DNA of 64,000 bases from the NCBI GenBank assembly GCA_903896675.1, contig CAITYU010000124.1, positions 1 through 64,000 of the forward strand, in the 5' to 3' direction. This stretch comes from an uncultured Planctomycetaceae bacterium. Its GTDB lineage: Bacteria > Planctomycetota > Planctomycetia > Planctomycetales > Planctomycetaceae. Under the pieces are notes generated by a model, which searched no databases, was not told the origin of the DNA, and worked only from the letters and a program-made list of their open reading frames with translations. This document shows positions 27,588-35,104 of this stretch, in pieces (the first letter of the stretch is position 1; each line of letters opens with the position of its first letter). The translations under genes and the position numbers were made by a program.

Positions 27588-28160
27588 TCAACCCCCGGAC
27601 GCTTGCTCCTCAAAGCCCAGCTTCATCTGCCGGTCTTCTCGCTGTGCCAGTTCCTTGAACAGGAAGCTGGGCTGAATATCCGAATTCTTCTGGTACTTGC
27701 CACCGTGATATTCAGTGATGTCACCTTCCACCGTGTGATAGAAGATCTGACACACCTGCACGCCCGGATATATTCGAATCGGCTGGATCGCAATCATCTC
27801 CAGCGTCCAGTAACCGCAGAACCCAACGTCACCGAACCCGGCGGTCACGTGCACAAACATTCCAAGGCGTCCGATCGAGGAGCGGCCCTCAAGCATCGGC
27901 ACCAGGTTGCGCGTTTCGGTGTACTCAATGGTGCGACCCAGATACATCTGCCCCGGCTGCAGCACCAGCCCTTCTGCGGGAATCACCAGACGCCGAAAAC
28001 GATTGGGACGACGCATGTCCAGTACAATCTCTTCGTACACCAGCAGCTCGTTGTGCAGCCGCAGATTGTAGCTGTTCGGATTCAGTTGATCCTCGTTGTA
28101 TGGCTCGATTTTGATGTCGGTACCAAGTCGAGCCCTGATTTCGCTGCCGCTGAGAATCAT
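27588..28160 (-). CDS. dcd: dCTP deaminase
   Basis: About 190 aa from the ATG at 28160. It matches the dCTP deaminase/dUTPase trimer family: MILSGSEIRARLGTDIKIEP, DQLNPNSYNLRLHNELLVYE, LEGRSSIGRLGMFVHVTAGF (nucleotide-binding Arg-Ser-Ser) and GYWTLEMIAIQPIRIYPGVQ with the catalytic Glu. The length and C-terminus (YHGGKYQKNSDIQPSFLFKE) fit deaminase rather than dUTPase. It turns dCTP into dUTP (or, if bifunctional, dUMP) for thymidylate synthesis. Confidence 0.93.
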   Translation of the reverse strand: MILSGSEIRARLGTDIKIEPYNEDQLNPNSYNLRLHNELLVYEEIVLDMRRPNRFRRLVIPAEGLVLQPGQMYLGRTIEYTETRNLVPMLEGRSSIGRLGMFVHVTAGFGDVGFCGYWTLEMIAIQPIRIYPGVQVCQIFYHTVEGDITEYHGGKYQKNSDIQPSFLFKELAQREDRQMKLGFEEQASGG

Positions 28161-28417
28161 GACGTGTTCCGAATGAGACACAGTCCGGGAAGGAAGTCTG
28201 CGGTGGTTCCGTGAAGGCACAGAGTAGGCCAGCGAGACTGCAGATTCAACCTGTCAGGGGCAGCGCCTGCATTCCGCCGTCCCCTGTCGATCCGTCTGCA
28301 GACCATTGCTGAGCCGTCAAAAACTGTCGCTTCGGCAGAAAATGCCGCTGTAAAACGCGGAATCTTCCGAATTCCATGCCGCCTCGAGCCCGGTTTCGGC
28401 TGCCGGACACACCCGTA

Positions 28418-28447
28418 TTGACACCTTTACGAAATCTGCCCGATACT
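28418..28447 (+). promoter_or_regulatory. Probable sigma-70 promoter of the methyltransferase gene
   Basis: A perfect TTGACA at 28418-28423 is followed after 18 bases by GATACT at 28442-28447, 4 of 6 matches to the -10 consensus. It lies 80 bases before the preferred methyltransferase start. The region from 28161 to 28417 shows no gene. Confidence 0.45.
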
Positions 28448-28526
28448 GTCGCCCGCCTGAGTGATCACAGGATCGCTCAGGTTCTGCGGCAGCGCAACGC
28501 TGCCACCAGGATTTTTCCGCTGTGAA

Positions 28527-29465
28527 ATGACAGGATCCAGCGAGATGTCGGCCGCCAGGTCTCTCTCACCAGTCGCTCTGGAAATTCCACGCTCCTCCGC
28601 CTGCCGCACGGCCTGCTGTCCGGCCTGCGGCGTGCCAACGGGAACTGCTGCGCATGCATGGCAGTTCGTGAATGCGCGTGGTGAGACCAACTGGCTGCAT
28701 TGCAGCAACTGCCACTCGTACTTCATGGACCGGGAATATGCGCTGGATTCCGAGGTCGAGCACACGCAGCAAATGACCTGGGGTGACACCGAACAGGGTG
28801 CCCAGCTCAACGAATTCAAGGATTTGATGTATCAATCCATTCTCCGCAGTATCTGTCAGCTCGTCAGTCCAACGGGTTGCACGCTGCTGGACGTGGGCTG
28901 TGCTTATGGCGGATTTCTGAAGGCGGCCGCGGCGGCTGGATTCCGCGTGCTGGGCTATGACATCGTGCCCGCCGCCGTCAGGCATGTGCAACAACTGGGC
29001 TTGCAGGCCCAGGTGTGTAGCCACGCTGCGGACTTCAGTCTGACCAATGAGCCGCTGGACGTAATCACGGTGCTGGACGCCAACATTTACTGGCCTGACC
29101 AGCCGGCTGAGCTGCGACAGATCTATGATCGTCTGAAACCCGGCGGGCTGCTGGTGATGCGAGTTGTGGACAAGTCGTGGCTGGCCACCCTCGGGGCTCT
29201 GCTGCAGCAGGTGACTCCGGCTGCCGGCCAGAAACTGCTGCGACGAGCGGTCAATGATCATCGCTTTTCGATGCCGCTGGGCAGTCTGCTGGGGCTGCTG
29301 GAGAGCACGGGATTTCGGATTGTGAGTGCTTCGCCGCGAGGTGCGGTGCACAGCGAAAAAACCAGTCTTCCGGTAAAACTCAGCTTTGGACTGGGTACCG
29401 CACTCTGGCACACCTTGGGGATTTTTCTGGCCCCGGGTGCCGTTGTCATTGCCGAAAAGCCCTGA
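28527..29465 (+). CDS. Zinc-ribbon class I SAM-dependent methyltransferase
   Basis: About 312 aa from the ATG at 28527 (28545 is also possible). Two Cys pairs, Cys31-x2-Cys34 and Cys59-x2-Cys62, form a small zinc ribbon. The Rossmann methyltransferase domain follows: motif I LLDVGCAYGGFLKAA near residue 120, GYDIVPAAV, DVITVLDANIYWPDQP and LKPGGLLVMRVVDKSW. This layout is that of UbiG/methyltransf_11-type proteins with an N-terminal zinc ribbon, often encoded in sugar or antibiotic gene clusters. The substrate is not readable here. It stands alone, with its own likely promoter. Confidence 0.82.
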   Translation: MTGSSEMSAARSLSPVALEIPRSSACRTACCPACGVPTGTAAHAWQFVNARGETNWLHCSNCHSYFMDREYALDSEVEHTQQMTWGDTEQGAQLNEFKDLMYQSILRSICQLVSPTGCTLLDVGCAYGGFLKAAAAAGFRVLGYDIVPAAVRHVQQLGLQAQVCSHAADFSLTNEPLDVITVLDANIYWPDQPAELRQIYDRLKPGGLLVMRVVDKSWLATLGALLQQVTPAAGQKLLRRAVNDHRFSMPLGSLLGLLESTGFRIVSASPRGAVHSEKTSLPVKLSFGLGTALWHTLGIFLAPGAVVIAEKP

Positions 29466-29750
29466 CGTGGGCGTATCCGCCGCATTTTTCCGCACAATCG
29501 GAAAAATCTGAGCAGAGCGGACTGGCAGACCCTTGCCCGCGACTTGCGGACTGCGTATTGTTGAGGTCATTGTGGGAAACAAACCCAAAATGATCTTTGA
29601 AATACTGTTGAAAGTGGGTTTTCTGCCCGTTAGGCTGGGCCAAAGCCAGTCCGGGGGTTCCTGACGCCAGGGACAAAAGTCGGTTCAGGGGTTTGGTTTT
29701 CAACCAAATAAACTCGGCCTGATGCCCAGTCCTTTTTCGGAACACCAGCC
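29466..29750. other. Intergenic region upstream of mraZ
   Basis: This 285-base stretch is less GC-rich than the flanking genes. TGGGN pentamers, the core of MraZ binding sites in other bacteria, occur at 29573, 29615 and 29636, that is 42 and 21 bases apart. That differs from the 10-base period of the known operators, so autoregulation is only a guess. Confidence 0.3.
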
Positions 29751-30221
29751 ATGTTTATCACGGGCGAGCATTCGCGAACGATCGACGATCGTTTTCGTCT
29801 GATGTTGCCGGTGGAGCTGGCGGAGTTGATTACGGACGACAGTGGCGACGTGATTCTGGCGAAGGAGCGAGCGGGTTGTGTCAGTTTGTGGCGTCCGGCG
29901 GCGTGGCAGCAGCGTCTGGACAGCGGGATCGCGTTATTGAAGCAGAAGATTGAGGCGGGCCGGATGGAGCAACGCTGGGGCGATGTTCAGCGGCTTGGTC
30001 GTTTGTTGTCGACGCGTCACCAGACGGTGCGTCTGGCGAATCGTTCGCGGCTGTTGATTCCCGAGAGTTTTCGGGGGTTTTTGGGCTGTGTGGCGGGACA
30101 GGATCTGGTGGTGGTGGGTGCGGTGATTTGTGTTGAGATCTGGCAACCTGACGCGTGGCATGCGATGCAGCGAGACGAGATGCCGGAGTTTGGGGATTTG
30201 TTTAAGCAGCTGACGCAGTGA
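29751..30221 (+). CDS. mraZ: MraZ-family transcriptional regulator
   Basis: 156 aa with the two SpoVT-AbrB-like halves of Mra[21 protein letters not shown] at the start and [20 protein letters not shown] from about residue 92. MraZ is a DNA-binding ring protein that in most bacteria heads and represses the division and cell-wall (dcw) cluster. Here no rsmH, ftsL, ftsI or mur genes follow; the next gene on the strand is a SNF2 helicase 508 bases away. Planctomycetes lack FtsZ and have a scattered dcw set, so an isolated mraZ fits. The coding strand is G-rich, unlike most genes of the window. Confidence 0.85.
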   Translation: MFITGEHSRTIDDRFRLMLPVELAELITDDSGDVILAKERAGCVSLWRPAAWQQRLDSGIALLKQKIEAGRMEQRWGDVQRLGRLLSTRHQTVRLANRSRLLIPESFRGFLGCVAGQDLVVVGAVICVEIWQPDAWHAMQRDEMPEFGDLFKQLTQ

Positions 30222-30729
30222 ATTGGCAGAGGACCCGTTTTCACCTGGACGCAGAACGGATCGAAGCAGAAAAGGGCGACGAAGCTCGGGGAAACCTTGA
30301 TTTTCCGCAGCTGGCTCACTCAACAGGAACTGGCGGCGGCCAAAACGGTCATTCACGGATGGCATTTTGGCACGGAGGCTGCTCTTTTCTCTTCGATCCG
30401 GTTTTTTATGCGCGGACCTGTGGCTGAGTTTGCGAATCCGGCGAGCTGTTCTGGTCAGCGAGCCCCTGATTGATTAGGCTTCGCGGTCCGCTGTTTTGCG
30501 GTCATTCAGCCGGTGGGACAGGACGTCACTGGTCCGGCCCTGAGTGGCAGCAGCAGCAGCGGACAACGGGTGTCAGCAGCGTGTGTTCTGATTGCGTAAT
30601 CGACAGGCGTTGCTGACAGGGCGGGTGTAGGTTTGTTTTCAGCAGCCTCCACAGAATTCCAGGGGTGCAGTCATCGTTTCGTTATGAATCCGTGATTGTG
30701 TTCCCACTGATACAGATATTTGCTGACCT
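30222..30729. other. Intergenic region, about 510 bases, between mraZ and the helicase gene
   Basis: No convincing gene is seen. A 69-codon frame begins at a GTG overlapping the mraZ stop codon (GTGA), but its product has no recognisable character. The last 80 bases before the helicase start are more AT-rich and may hold its promoter. Confidence 0.4.
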
Positions 30730-33700
30730 ATGACACTGGCGGAGCTATTGCAGTCGCGATTTCGGGCGGACCTGCGTCATCGCGGTGCGGCTTACATCGA
30801 AGCAGAGCGTGTTTCGCTGATTCGCGTGACATCAGAAAACGTGTTCGGTGTGGTTGTGGACGGCGCTGAGTATCAGACTCAGCTGCGTTACCAGCCCGAG
30901 GACATCAGTTTGTTCTGCACCTGCGAGCAGTTCACGAAGAGCAAATCGTGCAAGCATTTGTGGGGCACGATTCTGGCTGCTGATCAGCGCGGTTTCGTAA
31001 ATCCGGCGATTCGTCCCGGTCGACTGCTGCCATTTGCTGCGCCCACTCTGACGCAACCGCTGACAGCGGACGATCTGGATTCCGGTGGTCCGGACCCTGA
31101 CGGTGAATCCCGGATGCCTCGTGGTCGTGCGAAGGTGCGACCTGCGGCCCCCGTCCGTCCGACTCGTCCGTGGGAAGCACGTCTGGCCGAGCTGTCCGGT
31201 GAGATGAACGGTTCTCCGGAAGCCCGCGGTGGCAGTGATCCGGAAGAGCGGCAGATTTTTTACGAAGTGGACATTGAGGCCAGCCGTGAATCGGGCAAGC
31301 TGGTCATTCAGGCTTCGCAGCGGCAGCGACGTGCGGGTGGCCAGTGGGGCAAGATCAAACCACTGAAGGTTCGTCCGGGCGAACTGGATCAGATTGAGCA
31401 CGAGGATGACCGGACTTTCCTGTCGTATCTGGCGGGGGCGATCCCGGAGCGCACCAACTGGTCGACTCAGCAGGCCGAGCTGCGTACTTCAGCGCACCGA
31501 TTTCAGGTGCCGTACGAATTGGGTCAGCTGATTCTTCCGGACATGTGTCGCAGCAGTCGGCTGCGGATCCTGGGCAGTGACGAGGCTGGTCAGCAGCATT
31601 TGTCGTGGGACGAGGGTGAGCCGTGGGAGCTGACCATTCGTGTGCGGCGTGACACGGAAGCTGAAGGCTGGAAGGTCAGCGGGCTGCTGGTGCGGAACGA
31701 CGAGACTCTGGAACTTTCCGAAGTGCCGCTGGTGATTCCCGGTGGCTTTGTGGTGACCAGCGAAAGTATTTCGCTGCTGCGCGATTTTGGTGCACCGGAG
31801 TGGATGCGGGGATTAACGGCGGCGGGTCCGCTGCACATACCGCTGTCGGATCAGCATGATTTTGTGGATCGGCTGCTGGACATTCCTTCGCTGCCACGTC
31901 TGGATCTGCCAAAGGAGCTGCAGCTTGAGGAGGTGCGTGTGCAGCCGCAGCCGATGCTCCGCATTTCTGCCCCTCCGATGACTCGCTGGCGCAACGATTC
32001 ACTGAATGCGGAAGTGATTTTCGAGTATCTGGGACTGCCGGTCTCAGGCAGCAGTGCACGCTGGGCCGTCGTGCAGCGTGAGAACAATCGCTGCATCATT
32101 CGGGATCGCAGTTTTGAGGGCCATTGCTGGGAACGACTGCGGCAGACGGGTTTCCGTCGTCGCATGGGCGATCTGAAACAGACCGTCAACGTCGAGATCG
32201 CCCGCCGGGATCTGGGGCGAGCGGTGCGCGAACTGGTGGAAGGCGGCTGGAACGTTTTCGCTGACGGCAGCAAAGTGCGTCAGGCGGGTGGACTGCGTTT
32301 CCGAGTCAGCTCGGACACAGACTGGTTCGATGTGCACACGGAAGTGGACTTCGAAGGACGTTCAGTGTCCTTCCCCGAACTGCTGCGGGCTCTTGAACGT
32401 GGCGACTCGACCGTACGTCTTGACGACGGTTCGCTGGGGATACTGCCCGAGGAGTGGCTGGAACAGATCGGCATGATTTCGGGTCTCGGCACCACCACCG
32501 AGGATGGTCTGCGATTTTCCACTTCGCAGGCTGCCCTGCTGGATGCCCTGCTGGCATCTCAGGAATCCGTGGAAATTGATGCCGGGTTTGAGCGGATGCG
32601 GGAACGGTTCCGCAACTTCAGTGGTCTTGAGCAGGTCGAAGTACCGTCGACCTTCGTCGGACAGCTGCGCGGCTATCAGCGCGAAGGCCTGTCGTGGCTT
32701 AAGTTTCTGGGTGACTTCAACTTTGGTGGCTGCCTTGCGGATGACATGGGTCTCGGCAAAACCGTGCAGTTCCTCGCAATGCTGCTGCGACGCCTGGAAG
32801 ACGTGAAATCACCGCCACCATCACTGGTGGTGGTGCCGCGATCGCTGATGTTCAACTGGTCCAGTGAGTGCGGTCGGTTTGCTCCGGGGCTGCGGGTGAT
32901 GGAGTATACGGGTCTGGAGCGTGCGACTTCGCGGGCAGACTTCAGTCGTCACCACCTGATCCTGACCACCTACGGCACGGTGCGACGGGATATCGCGGTG
33001 CTGAAGGACATCGATTTCGATTATGTCGTGCTTGACGAAGCCCAGACGATCAAGAATCCGTCCTCCCAGATCGCCCGTGCTTCCCGATTGCTGAAGGCCA
33101 ACTTCCGACTGGCGCTCAGCGGTACTCCGATTGAAAACAACGCCGGAGACCTGTGGTCGATCTTTGAATTTCTGAATCCCGGTATGCTGGGCCGCAGTAC
33201 TGCCTTCAGGACTCACATCGCCGACCCGGACAGTCGCGAATCGCGTGAGATGGTTGCCAAGGGGCTGCGGCCTTTCATTCTGCGACGCACCAAAAAGCAG
33301 GTGGCGGCCGAACTGCCGGATCGGCTGGAAGAGACCATCGTCTGCGATATGGAACCGGAACAGCGCCGTCTGTACGACGAGCTGCGTCTGCATTATCGCG
33401 ATTCACTGCTGGGGCTGGTGCAGGAACAGGGTATCGCCAAAACGCGAATGCACGTGCTGGAAGCTCTGCTGCGACTGCGACAGGCGGCCTGCCACCCTGC
33501 CCTGCTCAAACGCGGCGACGAATCCGAACCATATGCGAAGCTGGACGTGCTGGTACCGCATCTGCAGGAACTGATTTCCGAAGGCCACAAGGCTCTCGTA
33601 TTCTCTCAGTTCACCAGTATGCTCAGCATTCTGCGCGAACATCTGGATCGACAGGGAATTGTCTACGAATACCTCGATGGCAAGACTCGTGACCGCAAGG

Positions 33701-34044
33701 CACGTGTCGAGCATTTCCAGGACGACCCGGCATGTCCGGTATTCCTGATCAGTCTCAAGGCCGGGGGTCTCGGTCTGAACCTGACTGCCGCAGACTACGT
33801 CTTCCTGCTGGATCCGTGGTGGAATCCGGCCGTGGAAGCTCAGGCAATTGACCGCGCTCACCGTGTGGGGCAGACTCGCACCGTATTCGCCTACCGCCTG
33901 ATCTGCCGCGACACCGTGGAAGAGAAGATTGCCGAGCTGCAGAAGCAGAAACGCGAGCTGGCCGATGCCATCCTCGCCGGCGATGACAGCAGCAACGTCC
34001 TGAAAGACCTCTCCGTCGAAGACCTCGAACTGTTGTTCTCCTGA
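30730..34044 (+). CDS. SNF2-family helicase with N-terminal SWIM zinc finger
   Basis: 1104 aa. A SWIM zinc finger lies near the start (Cys63, Cys65, Cys74, His76 in CTCEQFTKSKSCKH). A long middle section of unclear fold follows, then a two-lobed SNF2 ATPase from about residue 640: Walker A DDMGLGKT near 671, DEAQ box near 769, LALSGTPIENNAGDLWSIFE and, in the second lobe, ISLKAGGLGLNLTAADYVFL and AIDRAHRVGQTRTVFAYRLI. This is the bacterial Snf2/RapA-like (HepA) group with a SWIM domain, thought to translocate on DNA and remodel protein-DNA complexes. Its partners are unknown. Confidence 0.92.
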   Translation: MTLAELLQSRFRADLRHRGAAYIEAERVSLIRVTSENVFGVVVDGAEYQTQLRYQPEDISLFCTCEQFTKSKSCKHLWGTILAADQRGFVNPAIRPGRLLPFAAPTLTQPLTADDLDSGGPDPDGESRMPRGRAKVRPAAPVRPTRPWEARLAELSGEMNGSPEARGGSDPEERQIFYEVDIEASRESGKLVIQASQRQRRAGGQWGKIKPLKVRPGELDQIEHEDDRTFLSYLAGAIPERTNWSTQQAELRTSAHRFQVPYELGQLILPDMCRSSRLRILGSDEAGQQHLSWDEGEPWELTIRVRRDTEAEGWKVSGLLVRNDETLELSEVPLVIPGGFVVTSESISLLRDFGAPEWMRGLTAAGPLHIPLSDQHDFVDRLLDIPSLPRLDLPKELQLEEVRVQPQPMLRISAPPMTRWRNDSLNAEVIFEYLGLPVSGSSARWAVVQRENNRCIIRDRSFEGHCWERLRQTGFRRRMGDLKQTVNVEIARRDLGRAVRELVEGGWNVFADGSKVRQAGGLRFRVSSDTDWFDVHTEVDFEGRSVSFPELLRALERGDSTVRLDDGSLGILPEEWLEQIGMISGLGTTTEDGLRFSTSQAALLDALLASQESVEIDAGFERMRERFRNFSGLEQVEVPSTFVGQLRGYQREGLSWLKFLGDFNFGGCLADDMGLGKTVQFLAMLLRRLEDVKSPPPSLVVVPRSLMFNWSSECGRFAPGLRVMEYTGLERATSRADFSRHHLILTTYGTVRRDIAVLKDIDFDYVVLDEAQTIKNPSSQIARASRLLKANFRLALSGTPIENNAGDLWSIFEFLNPGMLGRSTAFRTHIADPDSRESREMVAKGLRPFILRRTKKQVAAELPDRLEETIVCDMEPEQRRLYDELRLHYRDSLLGLVQEQGIAKTRMHVLEALLRLRQAACHPALLKRGDESEPYAKLDVLVPHLQELISEGHKALVFSQFTSMLSILREHLDRQGIVYEYLDGKTRDRKARVEHFQDDPACPVFLISLKAGGLGLNLTAADYVFLLDPWWNPAVEAQAIDRAHRVGQTRTVFAYRLICRDTVEEKIAELQKQKRELADAILAGDDSSNVLKDLSVEDLELLFS

Positions 34045-34076
34045 AAGATCATGTCTCTGCTGCCTGGACAGCCCTG

Positions 34077-35099
34077 ATGACCATAAACCGTCGCACCCTG
34101 CTTGCCGGACTGACCGCTGCGGCCGTGGGGCTGGGCGAGCGATCACAGGCCTGTCAGGCGGCAGACGAAGTCCTCTCCAAAACTCCTGCAGACGACCCCG
34201 CCATGCCGGACCCTGAAGAACCCGCAGACACCGCGCCGCAACCCGGCCTGCCAACCCTCGGTGGGCGTCAATTCTGGGGCGATGTCGCCTTTCGAGCAGG
34301 CTTTCGTATTCAGCGAAATGTGTTCACCCGTCATTTTCGACTGCTGGATGCCACAGACCGACGATACGCCTCCGGTACCGAAGCCGAATGCCAAACCGCT
34401 CTGGAAGCCCTCGTTCGCACTCGCCAGTTGCCACCAGACACGGGACATGCCGTAATTCTGATTCACGGCATCGGACGATCGTCCAAATCCCTCAATGCCG
34501 TCGCTCGCAGCCTGGCTGATCTGCCCGTCTTCTGCGTGCCCTTCGACTACCCCAGCACCCGAGTCTCACTGGCGGACTGCGCCGATTACCTGCGACAGTT
34601 GATCCAGTCTCTGAAATCCGCCGAACGCATCAGCTTTGTCGTGCACAGCATGGGGGGCCTGGTTGTACGCCGCATGCTGCAGGATCTGCCCGATTCCCGC
34701 TGCCACCGCCTGATCATGATGGGTACCCCCAATCATGGAGCCGAACTGGCCGGGATGCTGAAGAAGTTCTTTCTGTTTCGAGCCATCTGGGGTCCGGCCG
34801 GACAGGAGCTGGCGGGTGGCACCGGCAGTGCACTGGCCAGTCTGCCCACGCCGGCGTTTCCGTTCGGTGTCATCGCCGGAGGACGTGGCGATGACGAAGG
34901 CTACAATCAACTGCTGCCCGGTGATGACGACGGCACTGTCACAGTTGCCAGCACCCGTCTGCAGGGTGCCGCAGACTTTCTGAGGATCCCCAGACTGCAC
35001 AGTTTTCTGATGTCCGATCAAACGGCCCTCGAAGCCATCCGCTGCTTCCTGGAACACGCCCGCTTCTCTCTGACCAGACAGCCCGCACCCATCAACTGA
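34077..35099 (+). CDS. Secreted alpha/beta-hydrolase, PGAP1/lipase-like
   Basis: 340 aa. The N-terminus has a Tat-like twin-arginine signal (INRRTLLAGLTAAAVGLG). The oxyanion stretch VILIHGIGRSSKSLNAVARS is followed by the nucleophile elbow VVHSMGGLVVRRML (Ser191) and MMGTPNHGAELAGML. Those pieces define the lipase/acylhydrolase branch that includes PGAP1- and EstA-like enzymes. The catalytic His is probably in RIPRLHSFLMSD near the end and the Asp in LPGDDDGTVTV. It presumably cleaves an ester outside the cytoplasm. It follows the helicase by 32 bases on the same strand. Confidence 0.82.
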   Translation: MTINRRTLLAGLTAAAVGLGERSQACQAADEVLSKTPADDPAMPDPEEPADTAPQPGLPTLGGRQFWGDVAFRAGFRIQRNVFTRHFRLLDATDRRYASGTEAECQTALEALVRTRQLPPDTGHAVILIHGIGRSSKSLNAVARSLADLPVFCVPFDYPSTRVSLADCADYLRQLIQSLKSAERISFVVHSMGGLVVRRMLQDLPDSRCHRLIMMGTPNHGAELAGMLKKFFLFRAIWGPAGQELAGGTGSALASLPTPAFPFGVIAGGRGDDEGYNQLLPGDDDGTVTVASTRLQGAADFLRIPRLHSFLMSDQTALEAIRCFLEHARFSLTRQPAPIN

Positions 35100-35104
35100 C
35101 CGCG

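Noticed and set aside
30218-30427. 69-codon frame starting in the mraZ stop codon
   Set aside because: The GTGA overlap is attractive, but the product has no recognisable fold or family. It was left out of the gene list.
28500-34050. Genomic island or prophage
   Set aside because: The skew differs, but there is no integrase, tRNA junction, direct-repeat pair or phage gene. Only the skew observation is kept.
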